The position numbers and the translations under genes were made by a program. From assembly GCA_911728435.2 (NCBI GenBank), contig OU452210.1, positions 8,246,001 to 8,310,000 of the forward strand: a DNA stretch of 64,000 nt, read 5' to 3'. This stretch comes from Apoderus coryli (lineage: Eukaryota > Arthropoda > Insecta > Coleoptera > Attelabidae). Shown piece after piece: positions 50,268-60,266 of this stretch (position 1 is the first letter of the stretch; every line of letters starts with the position of its first letter). A model generated the notes under the pieces. The model had not been told where the DNA came from, ran no database searches, and saw only the letters and a program-made list of their open reading frames with translations.

Positions 50268-52859
50268 TTGACAAGGGAAGACCTTCAAGAGATCAAGATC
50301 AAGATCACTGGTGTTAATATGGACTATTTTTTCAATATTAACAAAGCAAGTCAAGCTGACCTAGTCCGAGAATACAAGAAACTTGTTAAGAAACGTAAAA
50401 TCATTAAGTTGGATATAATATTTAACAATGAATGCAAGAGAAAAAATTTAACACCTAATTATATAAAAATCAATGTAAGAAACACATCAAATGCAGCTAA
50501 AAAAGCAATAAACATTGCAAAGAAAGTATGGCTCAAGGAAGAAATTAAAACTCAATACAGCAGGCTCAACATAATAGAAACCAAATTGAAATATATAACT
50601 TCAGAAATTATATCAAAACTACACCAAATAGAATGGGACTGTCTACAAAATAAAATATATGAAACACTACAACCACAAATCGAAGAAAAACGTAACAGAC
50701 AAATAAGGAAAATTAAAATGTTAGAGAGTAGGTACAGTAATTCACAATCATACATAAACAATAACTTAAATATTACTAACACCAGTGATCTTGATAGTTC
50801 CAACGCTTTCAATAACTCAGCCTTCATTAAAGAATTCCCTGATAACAATATCCTAAGTTCATTCAATTTTCATGATAGGTTATTAAACATGTCAAATATA
50901 TCATTCACTCCACCAGAACATAAATTTTTAGAAAATGGACTTAAATATAACATCCATATACCTATCACAACAAAAATTCTCAAAACCACAGCTGCAGAGT
51001 GCGAAACCATATTAGAAAAAACTAATCCACCTAATAAAATCATAATTAGATCTGAAATCTCAAAACACCTAAACACATTACATAATTCAGCAACTAATAA
51101 AACTACAACTAACGATTCTACTATAATAAAACACATTAAATCTAAATTAGAAAGCAACAACTTAATCCTAAGTAAAGCTGACAAAGGTAATTGTGTAGTT
51201 ATTTGTGACAAGACCACATACACTAATAAAACATACGAATTTTTAAATTGTCCTGACTTCACAGAAATAAATGATGACCCCACAACCTTATATCAAAATA
51301 ATTTAAGAAAAGCGTTGGAAGAATCGAAGGATACACTTGTAGAATTGGGTACTAATAAGTTCAGGTTAATTGAGATGTGTCCTATGACCCCTACATTAAA
51401 ATGCCAATTAAAAATACATAAAAATAATATACCAGTTAGACCCATAGTAGCTTACACAAACTCCCCAGCTTATAAACTCTCAAAATGGCTCAATCACATT
51501 ATTAAAACATCCACTAATTTTAAACCTCCTCACTCTATAAATAATTCCATAGATCTTTGTAATAAACTGAAAGAAAATGTACTTAATAATTCTGCAATAC
51601 TAGTGTCTTTCGATGTTAAAAACCTCTACCCATCAGTACCTATAAATGAAAGCATAAATTTAGTAAAAGAACTTTTAATCTCAAGTTCTAATCTCACTAA
51701 CACAAATATTAATAATATATGCAAACTCTTAGATATAACTCTGTCTCAAAACTTCTTTAAATTCGAAGGAAAATTCTATAAACAAAACGAAGGTTTGTCA
51801 ATGGGTAGTTGCATAAGTCCTCTACTAGCCGAAATCTTCATGTGCCACCTAGAAAAGAAAATATTAGAACATCCAATTTATGGCCGTAAATTTCTTACAT
51901 ACAATCGGTATATTGACGACATTCTCGTACTCTTCGAGGGCACTACTAATGAGGTTAACGATACGCTAGCATTCATCAATTCCTTACATAACCGAATATC
52001 CTTTACAGTAGAATTAGAACATAACAATAGCATTCCATTTCTCGACATTCTAATCACTAGAAATAGTAATAAATTAGATTTTTCCATATACCGGAAAAAC
52101 ACTTATACAACCACAGCCATACCTTGGCATTCTAATTCCCCAAATAGCCATAAAATCGCAAGTTTCCAGTCTCTCTTCCACCGATTATTCAACATACCTA
52201 TGTCTGAAGAGGCATTTAATGAAGAATTAGCAACCATTTTCCACATAGCTAAAGCAAACAACACTCCATCTGCAATTATACATAAAATGTATTACAAACA
52301 CATAAATAAACACATACATAGTAATCTGAGTCCGCTATCGGTTACTAAAAACAACAAATTCTACCCTATAACATATATCAGCTCAGCCTCACTAGCACTC
52401 CAGAAAATATTCCAAAAACATAACATAAATACATGTTTTCGTACTAATCATTCTATTAATAATATTTTAAATAACACTAAAACGAAAATTCACTGGACAA
52501 AAAAACCTGGTGTTTATGAATTGTCATGCAACTCTTGTACAGCAAAATACATTGGACAGAGTGGTAGATCATGCAACTTGAGATTGAAAGAACACAACAA
52601 TATAATTAAAAGAGCACTAAGATATAATAACACAAATATAGATAGCGCATCTTCTTTTAGTAACCATATAGTGAACAATAAACATATCTTTGATATAAAC
52701 ACCAATACAAAAATGCTTCACCAATGTACTAAAGGTATAAAATTAAACGTGTTAGAAATAATGGAAATCAACAATCTCACGAAACAATCTAACGCCATAA
52801 TTCTCAACGAACAAACCGAATTCGAGTGTAACGTATTTTTCAATTCACTTAAATTCTAA
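50268..52859 (+). CDS. Penelope-like element reverse transcriptase with GIY-YIG endonuclease
   Basis: A single 863-codon frame encodes the polyprotein of a Penelope-like retroelement, which copies RNA to DNA (RT) and nicks target DNA with a GIY-YIG nuclease. Motifs in order: ADKGNCVVICDKTTY (about 304-318), VRPIVAYTNSPAYKLS, motif A SFDVKNLYPSVP (Asp 449), GLSMGSCISPLLAEIFM, catalytic YIDD (548-551), FLDILITR, and near the C-terminus GVYELSC...YIGQSGR...LRLKEH (GIY as GVY, about 748-774) ending with the acidic NEQTEF segment. Lengths of 800-1000 residues are normal. The first 17 codons have no ATG; a stop precedes, the first codon is TTG, and the first in-frame ATG is at 50319, so the true start is unclear. 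The uninterrupted frame and intact catalytic residues suggest a young copy. It sits between SSR4 and the serine protease. Confidence 0.95.
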   Translation: MTREDLQEIKIKITGVNMDYFFNINKASQADLVREYKKLVKKRKIIKLDIIFNNECKRKNLTPNYIKINVRNTSNAAKKAINIAKKVWLKEEIKTQYSRLNIIETKLKYITSEIISKLHQIEWDCLQNKIYETLQPQIEEKRNRQIRKIKMLESRYSNSQSYINNNLNITNTSDLDSSNAFNNSAFIKEFPDNNILSSFNFHDRLLNMSNISFTPPEHKFLENGLKYNIHIPITTKILKTTAAECETILEKTNPPNKIIIRSEISKHLNTLHNSATNKTTTNDSTIIKHIKSKLESNNLILSKADKGNCVVICDKTTYTNKTYEFLNCPDFTEINDDPTTLYQNNLRKALEESKDTLVELGTNKFRLIEMCPMTPTLKCQLKIHKNNIPVRPIVAYTNSPAYKLSKWLNHIIKTSTNFKPPHSINNSIDLCNKLKENVLNNSAILVSFDVKNLYPSVPINESINLVKELLISSSNLTNTNINNICKLLDITLSQNFFKFEGKFYKQNEGLSMGSCISPLLAEIFMCHLEKKILEHPIYGRKFLTYNRYIDDILVLFEGTTNEVNDTLAFINSLHNRISFTVELEHNNSIPFLDILITRNSNKLDFSIYRKNTYTTTAIPWHSNSPNSHKIASFQSLFHRLFNIPMSEEAFNEELATIFHIAKANNTPSAIIHKMYYKHINKHIHSNLSPLSVTKNNKFYPITYISSASLALQKIFQKHNINTCFRTNHSINNILNNTKTKIHWTKKPGVYELSCNSCTAKYIGQSGRSCNLRLKEHNNIIKRALRYNNTNIDSASSFSNHIVNNKHIFDINTNTKMLHQCTKGIKLNVLEIMEINNLTKQSNAIILNEQTEFECNVFFNSLKF

Positions 52860-53621
52860 AATCACCAATAAATTTAATAATATAAATTGTTCATCTCACT
52901 TGACTTGTACTTTAATATTTAATAAATAAGATCTATTGGAATTATGTATTATAACCTAAATCTAAAACAAAATCATAATACCTACATGCTTTACTTACTT
53001 GATGTATAATGGTGGCGACATCTCTGTTTTACTATAATGATTAATAAAAATAAATAAAATGAATCCTGTATTACTAACCATAATAATAAGAACAAATGTA
53101 AAATTGTAAATTTAGAATAACACCACCTACATATGTATATATAAACACTCTACAGTCAACAAATAGTTATCTGTATAAGTCCATATCCAATAGATGTCGT
53201 CAATAGATGTAAAATAATAATATAGTGAGCAACCTTAACATAATGAAACAACAATTGATTTGTTTGGTCTGTCATGGATGTCACTACCAATCATGTACTG
53301 CAGTATAATAGATGTAAGGGCTGAATTTATCTGACCTACCATTTTAATTTCGGCCATGCTTGAGGTTGAAATGAATTTCTTCATGAAAACAAAAACTAAG
53401 ATGAAACAATAATCACCAGGTGAAATTTAAAACCCTTCACCTTAATTTAATTTTTGTAAAATTGAGTAATAAATAGTTTTCCACAAAGGTAAGACAATTA
53501 ATTTCGGGTGTGTTGTCATGAATGATTGGTGGTTACTCTATATTTCAGACTATTAAATTTGATTCTCTTTCTCATACAACTTGATTATAATGAAACATTA
53601 ACAAGAATATTGTATTCGTAT

Positions 53622-53660
53622 TGCCACTGATGATGGTTGTTAACCGAAACATGTTTGGCA
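53622..53660 (+). ncRNA. Hammerhead-ribozyme-like motif 3 (in the intact element)
   Basis: Stem I is TGCCA 53622-53626 with TGGCA 53656-53660. CTGATGA is 53627-53633 and the extra base T is 53634. Stem II is GGTT 53635-53638 with AACC 53642-53645. GAA is 53646-53648, palindromic ACATGT is 53649-53654, and T53655 is the predicted cleavage-site base. Hammerheads are known from Penelope-like elements; the extra base after CTGATGA is non-canonical. Confidence 0.55.
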
Positions 53661-53700
53661 GATGATGTGAATAAATTTGATGGATTTTGTGGAGTTGAGA

Positions 53701-54818
53701 CTTTCATTAACTACAAACCTAAAATAAATTGAGTATTTAATTTAGGGCGAAGTTTTAAAGGTAGGCGGTGCCTACCCCGACCCGCCGCCACTGGTAGCTG
53801 CTCACCAGCCTAGATGAAAATAATAACTTTATGATAGCTAAATTACCTAAGCTGCATAGGCCAATAAAATTAACTTAATTTTGATTTTAAATTTTGTAAT
53901 TACATATTTATTTAGATTTTTTATAATAATAATGTTTAATATAAATACTAATTAAGTTTCCTGTTAGTTGGAATGTATCAGCAACAATCTGATGCCAAAC
54001 TGCTTAATTTGTGGAAAACCATAAAAATGCAAAATATATTTTCCATGGACATAATCATTTTCGACAATAGTTGCTGTTGCGTACAATATTCAGGAACTAC
54101 ATACCTATATTCTTTTGCAAAATTTCCATTTTTGTAGCCTTCTGATAATATTGTTGGTAGTATTTTGAACAGATGAGTTATTTTGGGTGGCAAGTTTTAA
54201 AATGAAAGCACTGTATGTATATTGCAATTATTATAAATATTTATGAATATGGAAATATGTATACCTGCATTATATATTAATATATTTTAGAAAATTAGTA
54301 AATAAATATTATTATGTAAAATCAAATTATTTATGTTACGTACACTTTACAATAATAAACATTTGTATTACACTGCTATAATATATATCGGAAAATCACA
54401 CATACTTACAAAATATTTTTGGACAATGTCAAAAATTCCCCATCAAGACAACTTTTTGTTAATAATTAATAATTACTGTAATATTAAAATTCAGAGGTAG
54501 GCAGGTATAACATCTGAAACAGAGTAACCAATCTAGCTACTTATAATATAAACGTAGTTTTATTTGGATGCGGGCATTCCATCTATTTACACATCAATAG
54601 AAGTTTTTTTTTATAAACAAGTCTCCAGCATGTACCTACCTAACAACTTAAGTTAAATAGATATCCGATAATACAAAATTGCCCCAAGTAATTTTAAATT
54701 GTTTCTGAAAACCCTGAGAGTAGTGACGCGAATGTAAATGAATTGTTTTTATAACAAGAAAACTGATCATATAATATAATAATTTTTGTTTTTATTAGTG
54801 ATTCAATTATTGTTGAAG
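53701..54818. other. Intergenic stretch before the serine protease
   Basis: It is mostly AT-rich with no gene. A short GC-rich patch (about 53758-53815: ggtaggcggtgcctacccc, then gacccgccgccactgg) stands out sharply against the background and may be transposon-derived. The protease promoter should lie at the right end, but no clear TATA or initiator could be singled out. Confidence 0.45.
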
Positions 54819-54888
54819 ATGTTGCAAGAATATTGTTTATTTACATTGTGTTTTCTGTCAATAATATTGTCCGCATATGCGCTGAAAG
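54819..54888 (+). CDS. CLIP protease exon 1 (signal peptide)
   Basis: ATG at 54819 (context gaagATGt) through AAAG before gtaaat. It encodes 23 residues, hydrophobic throughout, and ends with one base of a split Val codon. Confidence 0.85.
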
Positions 54889-57800
54889 GTAAATTCACCA
54901 TAAAGGAATATATCTACATTTTGTTTTTATTCATTTCATTCTAATTAACAACGCACATCAATGTGCTTTGTTTACTAAAGCATTGTTAAAGAATAATTAA
55001 GTCATTAAACAGAGTATGGGTACCTAAATTCCCACTACCTATACTTATACTTACTATAGTTTTAGGCATCTTACTTTAGAATTTATTTATCCCTGTTTGG
55101 AGACGTTACTCATTTGCTCCTATTGACCTAAGAAAATTTAAACCGCCATCGATAGCTCTCACGATTGGCATAATGATTATAGATTATAAGAGCGTTTTTA
55201 AAATTCAAAAACAGTAAAAGTATATAGGTTTATTAGAAAACTTAAAAATTAAACTAAAAATTGGAGTATGAAAGGCTTAAATATGTATAATCAAGTATCA
55301 CTTATAGCTTTCCAGATTTTCTGAATGGTTCAAATGACAAATAATAATTTCTTGAATTATTAAAAGAGTAAGCAACATAACAGCCATATCCTGATTGCAC
55401 CGAAGGTATCAAATACCGACAGTACGAAAAAGAAAGATATTTTTACTTTTACTGATTTAATGTCAACATTATTCTGTACTTAGAGAACAACTCTTGCCAT
55501 TTTAGACTTTTATCTGATGAGGAAACAATTTTTTGCTTAATTAGGTAACCGATTTGTTCCATATTTTCAAATTTCTCCTTTATTTTCATTATATAAAAAA
55601 ACCTAGACAAATTTCAGTCTAACACGGAATAATTTTACAGGTATCGAATAATAAGTAGTTATATTACTGATTACCAACTTGTGGGCTTAACTAGATAGAC
55701 AATTGGTATAACTATACAGTCCCAAAACCTTGACCTTGGCTTTAATGAGTTTGATTTGCGCAGGAGTCACGAGATTTGCAGATATCTATATTATTATTAA
55801 TGCACAATATTATGTGTAATTCTAATCGACTCAACATACAATTTAAAATCTTATTCATGACAGTGGTAGAACTTAAAAATTTGGCATGCATAAAATATTT
55901 TCAAATATAAATATTTTATGCATGCCAAATTTTTAAGTTCTACCACTGCCATGAATAAGATTTTTATTTAAATTGTATGTTGAGCCGATGGAATTTTCTT
56001 TTTATTTATTGCTACAATTATGATTTGTCTATATTATTTCGTGATATTCTACGAGGGCAACTTATTGTTGTTAAGTATCAACTGACTTTAACCTAAAAAA
56101 TTGTGTCAGCGTAAAAATTAAATTAACTCGTGACTATTTTCGTGCGATGACAGGTTCGTGAAGCACGTAAGATCGTTATGTAACATACTGTCAGAGTGAG
56201 GCAACATTAGACAGTAGTTCCTCCAGCATATATAAAATATTACAGGAACATTTTGCTGTGAAAAAGGTTTGTTTTCTTTGGATCCCAACAATTTGAAGAA
56301 AGTTCAAAAATATGCGCTTCAAACAAATGCTCATGCCGGTGTTTCCAAAGACGTTTATAAAGATTGTAACAAGTACATCATTTTTTTAACAACCGAAAAC
56401 TGAAAAATATTTTAAATAGTCTCATCTGATCCAGAATTCAATTAATTAAAGAAAAGTTCCTGTAGAGTTTTCACCTACAATAATTTGGGAAGCAGGAATC
56501 CAAGAGTATGATTTCCCATTGCATTTCCGTCCGGCCATTTACCACCCGTATAACAAAAGTATCAAAATTATATTTTTTAAACGGAATTTAATTTAGTTTT
56601 TGATTCTCACCTATAGGTAAGAATTGTTATAAAATTGTCAAATTGTTATATGATATGATTAATTTCTAATTTATTCATTACATTTCACAACACTAAGAGT
56701 ATGACGTATTTTGTTTAGTCGGCGAAGAATGTATTATGAAAACCACAGGGGAACAAGGGATTTGTAAGATTCATACAGACTGCCCAAATGCTAGAGAAGA
56801 AGCAAAACGAGGAATTTTACCAACAATATGTGGATACTACTTATTAATAGAAGCTATAGTCTGTTGCGATGGTAGATATTTTACTGCAAGTATAATACAA
56901 AAAGTAAATATAAATCATAATATGGATTTCAGTTGACAAATTTACACCGTCAAATAAACTGAATAATAAATTGCCGCAACAAAACAATGCCGATAGTAGT
57001 TCTGATATAATTTATTATCCAGATGATAAAATTATGACACCAAATGATGACCAAGATTCTCTAGAAGATTCCATAGCCAAAGCCGAGGAGAGTATGTACT
57101 TATTTTAGTGCACACAACATAACTTTAAATAATTTTTTGTGACAGAAGTCCGAAAAGTTTTTAGTTTCAAAATATGTTATATTTTAGAATGTCGTGACTA
57201 CTATTCTATTGGAGGAAATGTAGTACAGGTTGTGCCATTAATACCAAATGGACCAGTAAACAATATAAATATTCCAACATGTGGACAAAATCGCAATAGT
57301 GTTCCGTTAATTGTTGGGGGGAGCCCCGCAAAATCTGATGAATTTCCGTTCATGGTATGAAAAACTAATTTACTACGTGAACTAGAAATTGACTGTACCT
57401 AATTTAAGATATCGCTTTTGCAGATTTTATGTAATTGCGCTAACTTAATTAATTGTTTTAGGTCGCATTAGGATTTAATGTTGATGATAATTGGGAATGG
57501 CGCTGTGGTGGTACATTAATAAGTCACAAGTTTGTGTTATCTGCAGCACATTGTACTTTCTCTACGGATGCGTAAGTACCCTTCGTATAAAAATTAATGC
57601 GAAAGTAGCATGTGACCAAAATATCACACTTAACGACCTTTCCGATCGTTCTGGAATTGTGCGCCCCCTGACATAACCTCTAGTGTATAAGAAGAAGCTT
57701 TCGAATAACAGAAAATGTTTCGAAAGGGGGAAAACAGAACAGAGGCAGCCAATCCGTATTATGATTTATTGACCTCTTGATTGCAGGCCATATTTATCAT

Positions 57801-60211
57801 CTCATCCTCGTCATCATCCAGCTGGAAACTCAAATTTTAAGAGCTCCTCCTTCTGGCGGTTTTCATAGCTATGGAACTTACTACTAAACGAAATCTTTGC
57901 TAAACAGTATAACCGTTCACGTTAGTCGTACCCTTTTCGCCATTGGAAATTTCTTAGAGTGGAATTGATGTAAAAAAAAAACAAACTGTTAAATTATATT
58001 ATATTTACTAGCTTTATCTTAATTATCTATTTATTTTAGTGGTCACCCGCAGATGATCCGCCTTGGTGGCGAAAATATCAGTGATATCAATAACGTCTCG
58101 GTGAACTATGAGATCCAACGAATGATAATTCATCCAAATTATAATTCACCACAAAAGTATAATGACATCGCTCTTATAGAATCCAAAGAATATATTAGGT
58201 TTACAAAACATATAAGAGCAGCATGCTTGTATACAAGAAATGTGATCGAACAACGAATTGCTATTGCTATAGGATGGGGCAGAACAGGTAATGCAACTCA
58301 TGTAGTATTAGGTATTAGTATAGCTTATTAAAATGAATTTACAAAGAATGTCGAAACCCAAATTTACATAGCAAATGTAACATGTGCTTGCCAAAATAGC
58401 TTCTACCATTCTCATTGTTTTAGAAATTAACTTTTTCTTCGAATTTCAATGAAAAACACCCGAACAGGTTAGGAAAAGATCACATATTACGAATCTTAGT
58501 TGGTTCTTCATTTATGGTTCTGAACCCAAGCGTCTGCATTAAAAGCGGCAAGATTTCCGTCACTTGAAGTGGAAGGAAAAGCAGCAATCGTCATGGGGAT
58601 CTGACAGAAGACTTCCAGCAACTAAGGAAAATTGGCAAGGAGCGTTATAGGGATAGAGAAATGATTTTTGAAAATTGTATATAACACCATGCTAACTGCT
58701 CGGAATTTACTACTGTAATCGAGGGAGCATCACTGGATATAACCTTTATTACTAAATGGCAATCCCAGAAACAAATGTTGTGCACATTCCGCGGGCCAAC
58801 AGAACTTCTAGATATCACTATTTCAGTGAAAAACGCGGCGATGATGTTAGGAGGCCGTCTTCATTAAATGAGGATATGATATATGGAAGTATGATTAATT
58901 CACAGTCGAGGGCTGCTGACTGGTTTGCAGCTAACAAACTCTGCCAATAAAACAGCTACTAAAATATTTACATTACGTGAGACGGATGTTGCTGTTTCTG
59001 ATGGTCTGGTGAAGTTTTTGGGTGTCACTTTAGACCAAAAGCTAACCTGGGCGGGTCATGTCGAGGTTACCATTGCCAAGTTGTGTTCATGTTGCGAAGC
59101 TTGAAGGGTGAAGTCTCTTTTAATGTTTTGAAATCAGCATATTATGGACTTTTTCACAGTATGGCTTCATATGCTTTGTCAATTTGGGGACACTCTTGTC
59201 ATGCTAGTCGGGTATTCGCAATCCAAAGACGAGTGGTTCGAATAATGACAGATTTAAAGTTTAGAGAGGATGTCAGACCTAAATTTAAAGAAAGTAAAAT
59301 AATTACACTCCCGTGTCTCTATATCTACAATTCAATTATGTATGTGAAAAATAATTACAACCTGTACATAAGGCATGATGAAGTTCACAACCACAATACC
59401 AGAAACAAAAATGACATTCTTCCTGAATATATGAGGTTGGGTAGAAGCAGAAATTCTGTAAATTATTATGGTCCCACATGATATAATAATTTGCCAGATA
59501 GTTTGAAAACACTGAGGCATTGCTTGTGTTCTCACTGGAAACGCGTCGGATTTATGTAGGTCAACTGTTTATTATTAATAATTTCATAGATTGCTCAGAA
59601 CTGCTCCGCCTAATTAATGTTCATCTTCTCCGAATTTTTGCAAAGAATAGTAGTTCTATCTTTTAGACAGTAAAGTTGTTTATTTATTTATTATTTATTT
59701 ACAAAAGCTCTACTACTTGGTACCGCAGCACCATTAGTTAATATATGGTACAGTCAGCAACTTGCATGTTAGCCTATAGTTGTTTGAACGGTATTGACAA
59801 ATTCATGTATTGTTTTAGAGTTTGGGGCTCCAGAGAACAGCGAGAATTTAATGAAAGTAAACATTAATTTGTACGAAACAGACATTTGTGCTAGGAGTTA
59901 TCCAAAAAATGAACATAACTTGCTTAGGGGTATTGATGAAACTATGATTTGCGCTGGCGATTTAGCAGGAGGAAAAGACACATGTTTAGTAAGAATAATG
60001 TTTTTAAATGTTTATGAAGGAAAACTAATAGAATTATAATATCCATTTCCAGGGCGATTCTGGTGGTCCACTTTTAATACGATCTCAATGCACGTTTTCT
60101 TTGATTGGAGTCACATCATTCGGCAAATCATGTGGTCAAAAAAATACACCTGCAGTTTATACAAAAGTATCGAAATATTTAGATTGGATTGTGGAAAATG
60201 TTTGGAAATAA
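54819..60211 (+). CDS. CLIP-domain serine protease (secreted, trypsin-like zymogen)
   Basis: This is a secreted clip-domain protease of the kind that acts in extracellular cascades (melanisation, Toll activation, dorsoventral patterning). Exons: 54819-54888, 56719-56871, 56933-57091, 57188-57354, 57462-57571, 58040-58287, 59819-59988 and 60053-60211; all phases match, giving 411 residues. Order: signal peptide (MLQEYCLFTLCFLSIILSA), a six-cysteine clip domain (EC...GIC...DC...IC...VCC), an acidic linker, a linking Cys (NIPTCG), then the catalytic domain from IVGGSPAKSDEFPFM. The catalytic triad is visible: His in SAAHC, Asp in YNDIAL, Ser in GDSGGP. Asp six residues before the Ser (DTCLGDS) predicts trypsin-like specificity. 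The activation site is PL/IVGG, so P1 is Leu, a pattern associated with CLIPC proteases. Leu replaces the usual Gln before GDSGGP. Physiological substrate is unknown. Confidence 0.93.
54889..56718 (+). other. CLIP protease intron 1
   Basis: This 1.8-kb intron contains the long palindrome at 55.83-55.99 kb. Nothing else is recognisable. Confidence 0.55.
55827..55988. repeat. Near-perfect palindrome, about 75-bp arms, 8-base loop
   Basis: The left arm 55827-55900 is inverted at 55909-55988. The inner 50 bases or so (gtggtagaacttaaaaattt, ggcatgcataaaatattt) are nearly perfect; the right arm carries a five-base insertion and a few changes near its outer end. The loop is tcaaatat. It could be a small MITE (short hairpin transposon) or a hairpin-forming intronic RNA. 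Flanking target duplications are not obvious. Confidence 0.9.
56719..56871 (+). CDS. CLIP protease exon 2 (clip domain)
   Basis: Acceptor tttag, donor gtagat. It contains all six clip cysteines, from GEECIMKTTGEQGIC to EAIVCCD. Without splicing at 56872 the frame reaches a stop before the next exon. Confidence 0.88.
56933..57091 (+). CDS. CLIP protease exon 3 (acidic linker)
   Basis: Acceptor tttcag, donor gtatgt. It encodes a low-complexity Asn/Asp/Ser/Gln-rich linker (NADSSSDIIYYPDDK, PNDDQDSLEDS) between clip and protease domains. Confidence 0.82.
57188..57354 (+). CDS. CLIP protease exon 4 (linker and activation site)
   Basis: Acceptor ttttag, donor gtatga. It encodes KCRDYYSIGGNVVQV, the inter-domain Cys (NIPTCGQN) and the activation site SVPL/IVGGSPAK. 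Confidence 0.88.
57462..57571 (+). CDS. CLIP protease exon 5 (catalytic His)
   Basis: Acceptor ttttag, donor gtaagt. It encodes VALGFNVDDNWEWRCGGTLI then SHKFVLSAAHC with the catalytic histidine. Confidence 0.92.
58040..58287 (+). CDS. CLIP protease exon 6 (catalytic Asp)
   Basis: Acceptor ttttag, donor gtaatg. It encodes MIRLGGENISDI, HPNYNSPQKYNDIALIES with the catalytic aspartate, and IGWGRTG. Confidence 0.92.
58288..59818 (+). other. CLIP protease intron 6 with LINE insertion
   Basis: This 1.5-kb intron is mostly occupied by the LINE fragment at 58.79-59.70 kb. The part 58350-58750 is less AT-rich and probably also repeat-derived, but unidentified. Confidence 0.5.
58790..59702 (+). mobile_element. 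LINE ORF2 C-terminal fragment with A/T-rich tail
   Basis: Segments in two frames encode the end of a jockey/CR1-type reverse transcriptase. SRAADWFAANKLC and, after a frameshift and stops, GLVKFLGVTLDQKLTWAGHV are the usual thumb region. Then 59083-59481 reads SAYYGLFHSMASYALSIWGH, FAIQRRVVRIMTDLKFREDV, NHNTRNKNDILPE and YGPT, the C-terminal domain. The catalytic palm is missing (5' truncation) and the frame is broken. It ends in a TTTA-rich tail at about 59678-59702. It is inserted in the sense orientation in a protease intron. Confidence 0.85.
59819..59988 (+). CDS. CLIP protease exon 7
   Basis: Acceptor ttttag, donor gtaaga. It encodes EFGAPENSENLMKVNINLYE and DETMICAGDLAGGKDTCL; Asp of KDTC is the predicted S1 specificity residue. 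Confidence 0.9.
60053..60211 (+). CDS. CLIP protease exon 8 (catalytic Ser)
   Basis: Acceptor ttccag. It encodes GDSGGPLLIRSQCTFSLIGV, TSFGKSCGQKNTPAVYTKVS and ends with VENVWK and TAA at 60209-60211. AATAAA follows at 60252 and 60261. Confidence 0.92.
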   Translation, partial: GDSGGPLLIRSQCTFSLIGVTSFGKSCGQKNTPAVYTKVSKYLDWIVENVWK

Positions 60212-60251
60212 TCTTTTATTTAGTATAATGTTTTGTATATAGGTATTTTTT

Positions 60252-60266
60252 AATAAAGGAAATAAA
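60252..60266 (+). terminator. Polyadenylation signals of the CLIP protease gene
   Basis: Two AATAAA hexamers (60252-60257 and 60261-60266) lie 41-50 bases beyond the stop, a normal spacing for a short 3' UTR. Confidence 0.6.

Larger units (their letters stand above)
50200..53700 (+). mobile_element. Penelope-like retroelement, near full length
   Basis: The element comprises the RT/GIY-YIG frame, an 850-base 3' untranslated region and a tail at 53.62-53.70 kb whose hammerhead-like motif and following gattttgtggagttgagac are shared with two tail remnants at 42.84 and 46.89 kb. A clear second copy of the tail upstream (the pseudo-LTR often found in this group) was not seen. The 5' boundary and target-site duplication are not resolved; 50200 and 53700 are approximate limits. 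Confidence 0.75.

Noticed and set aside
50552..51283. Long minus-strand frames across the Penelope-like gene
   Set aside because: They are antisense shadows of the RT frame, with leucine/isoleucine-rich nonsense composition.
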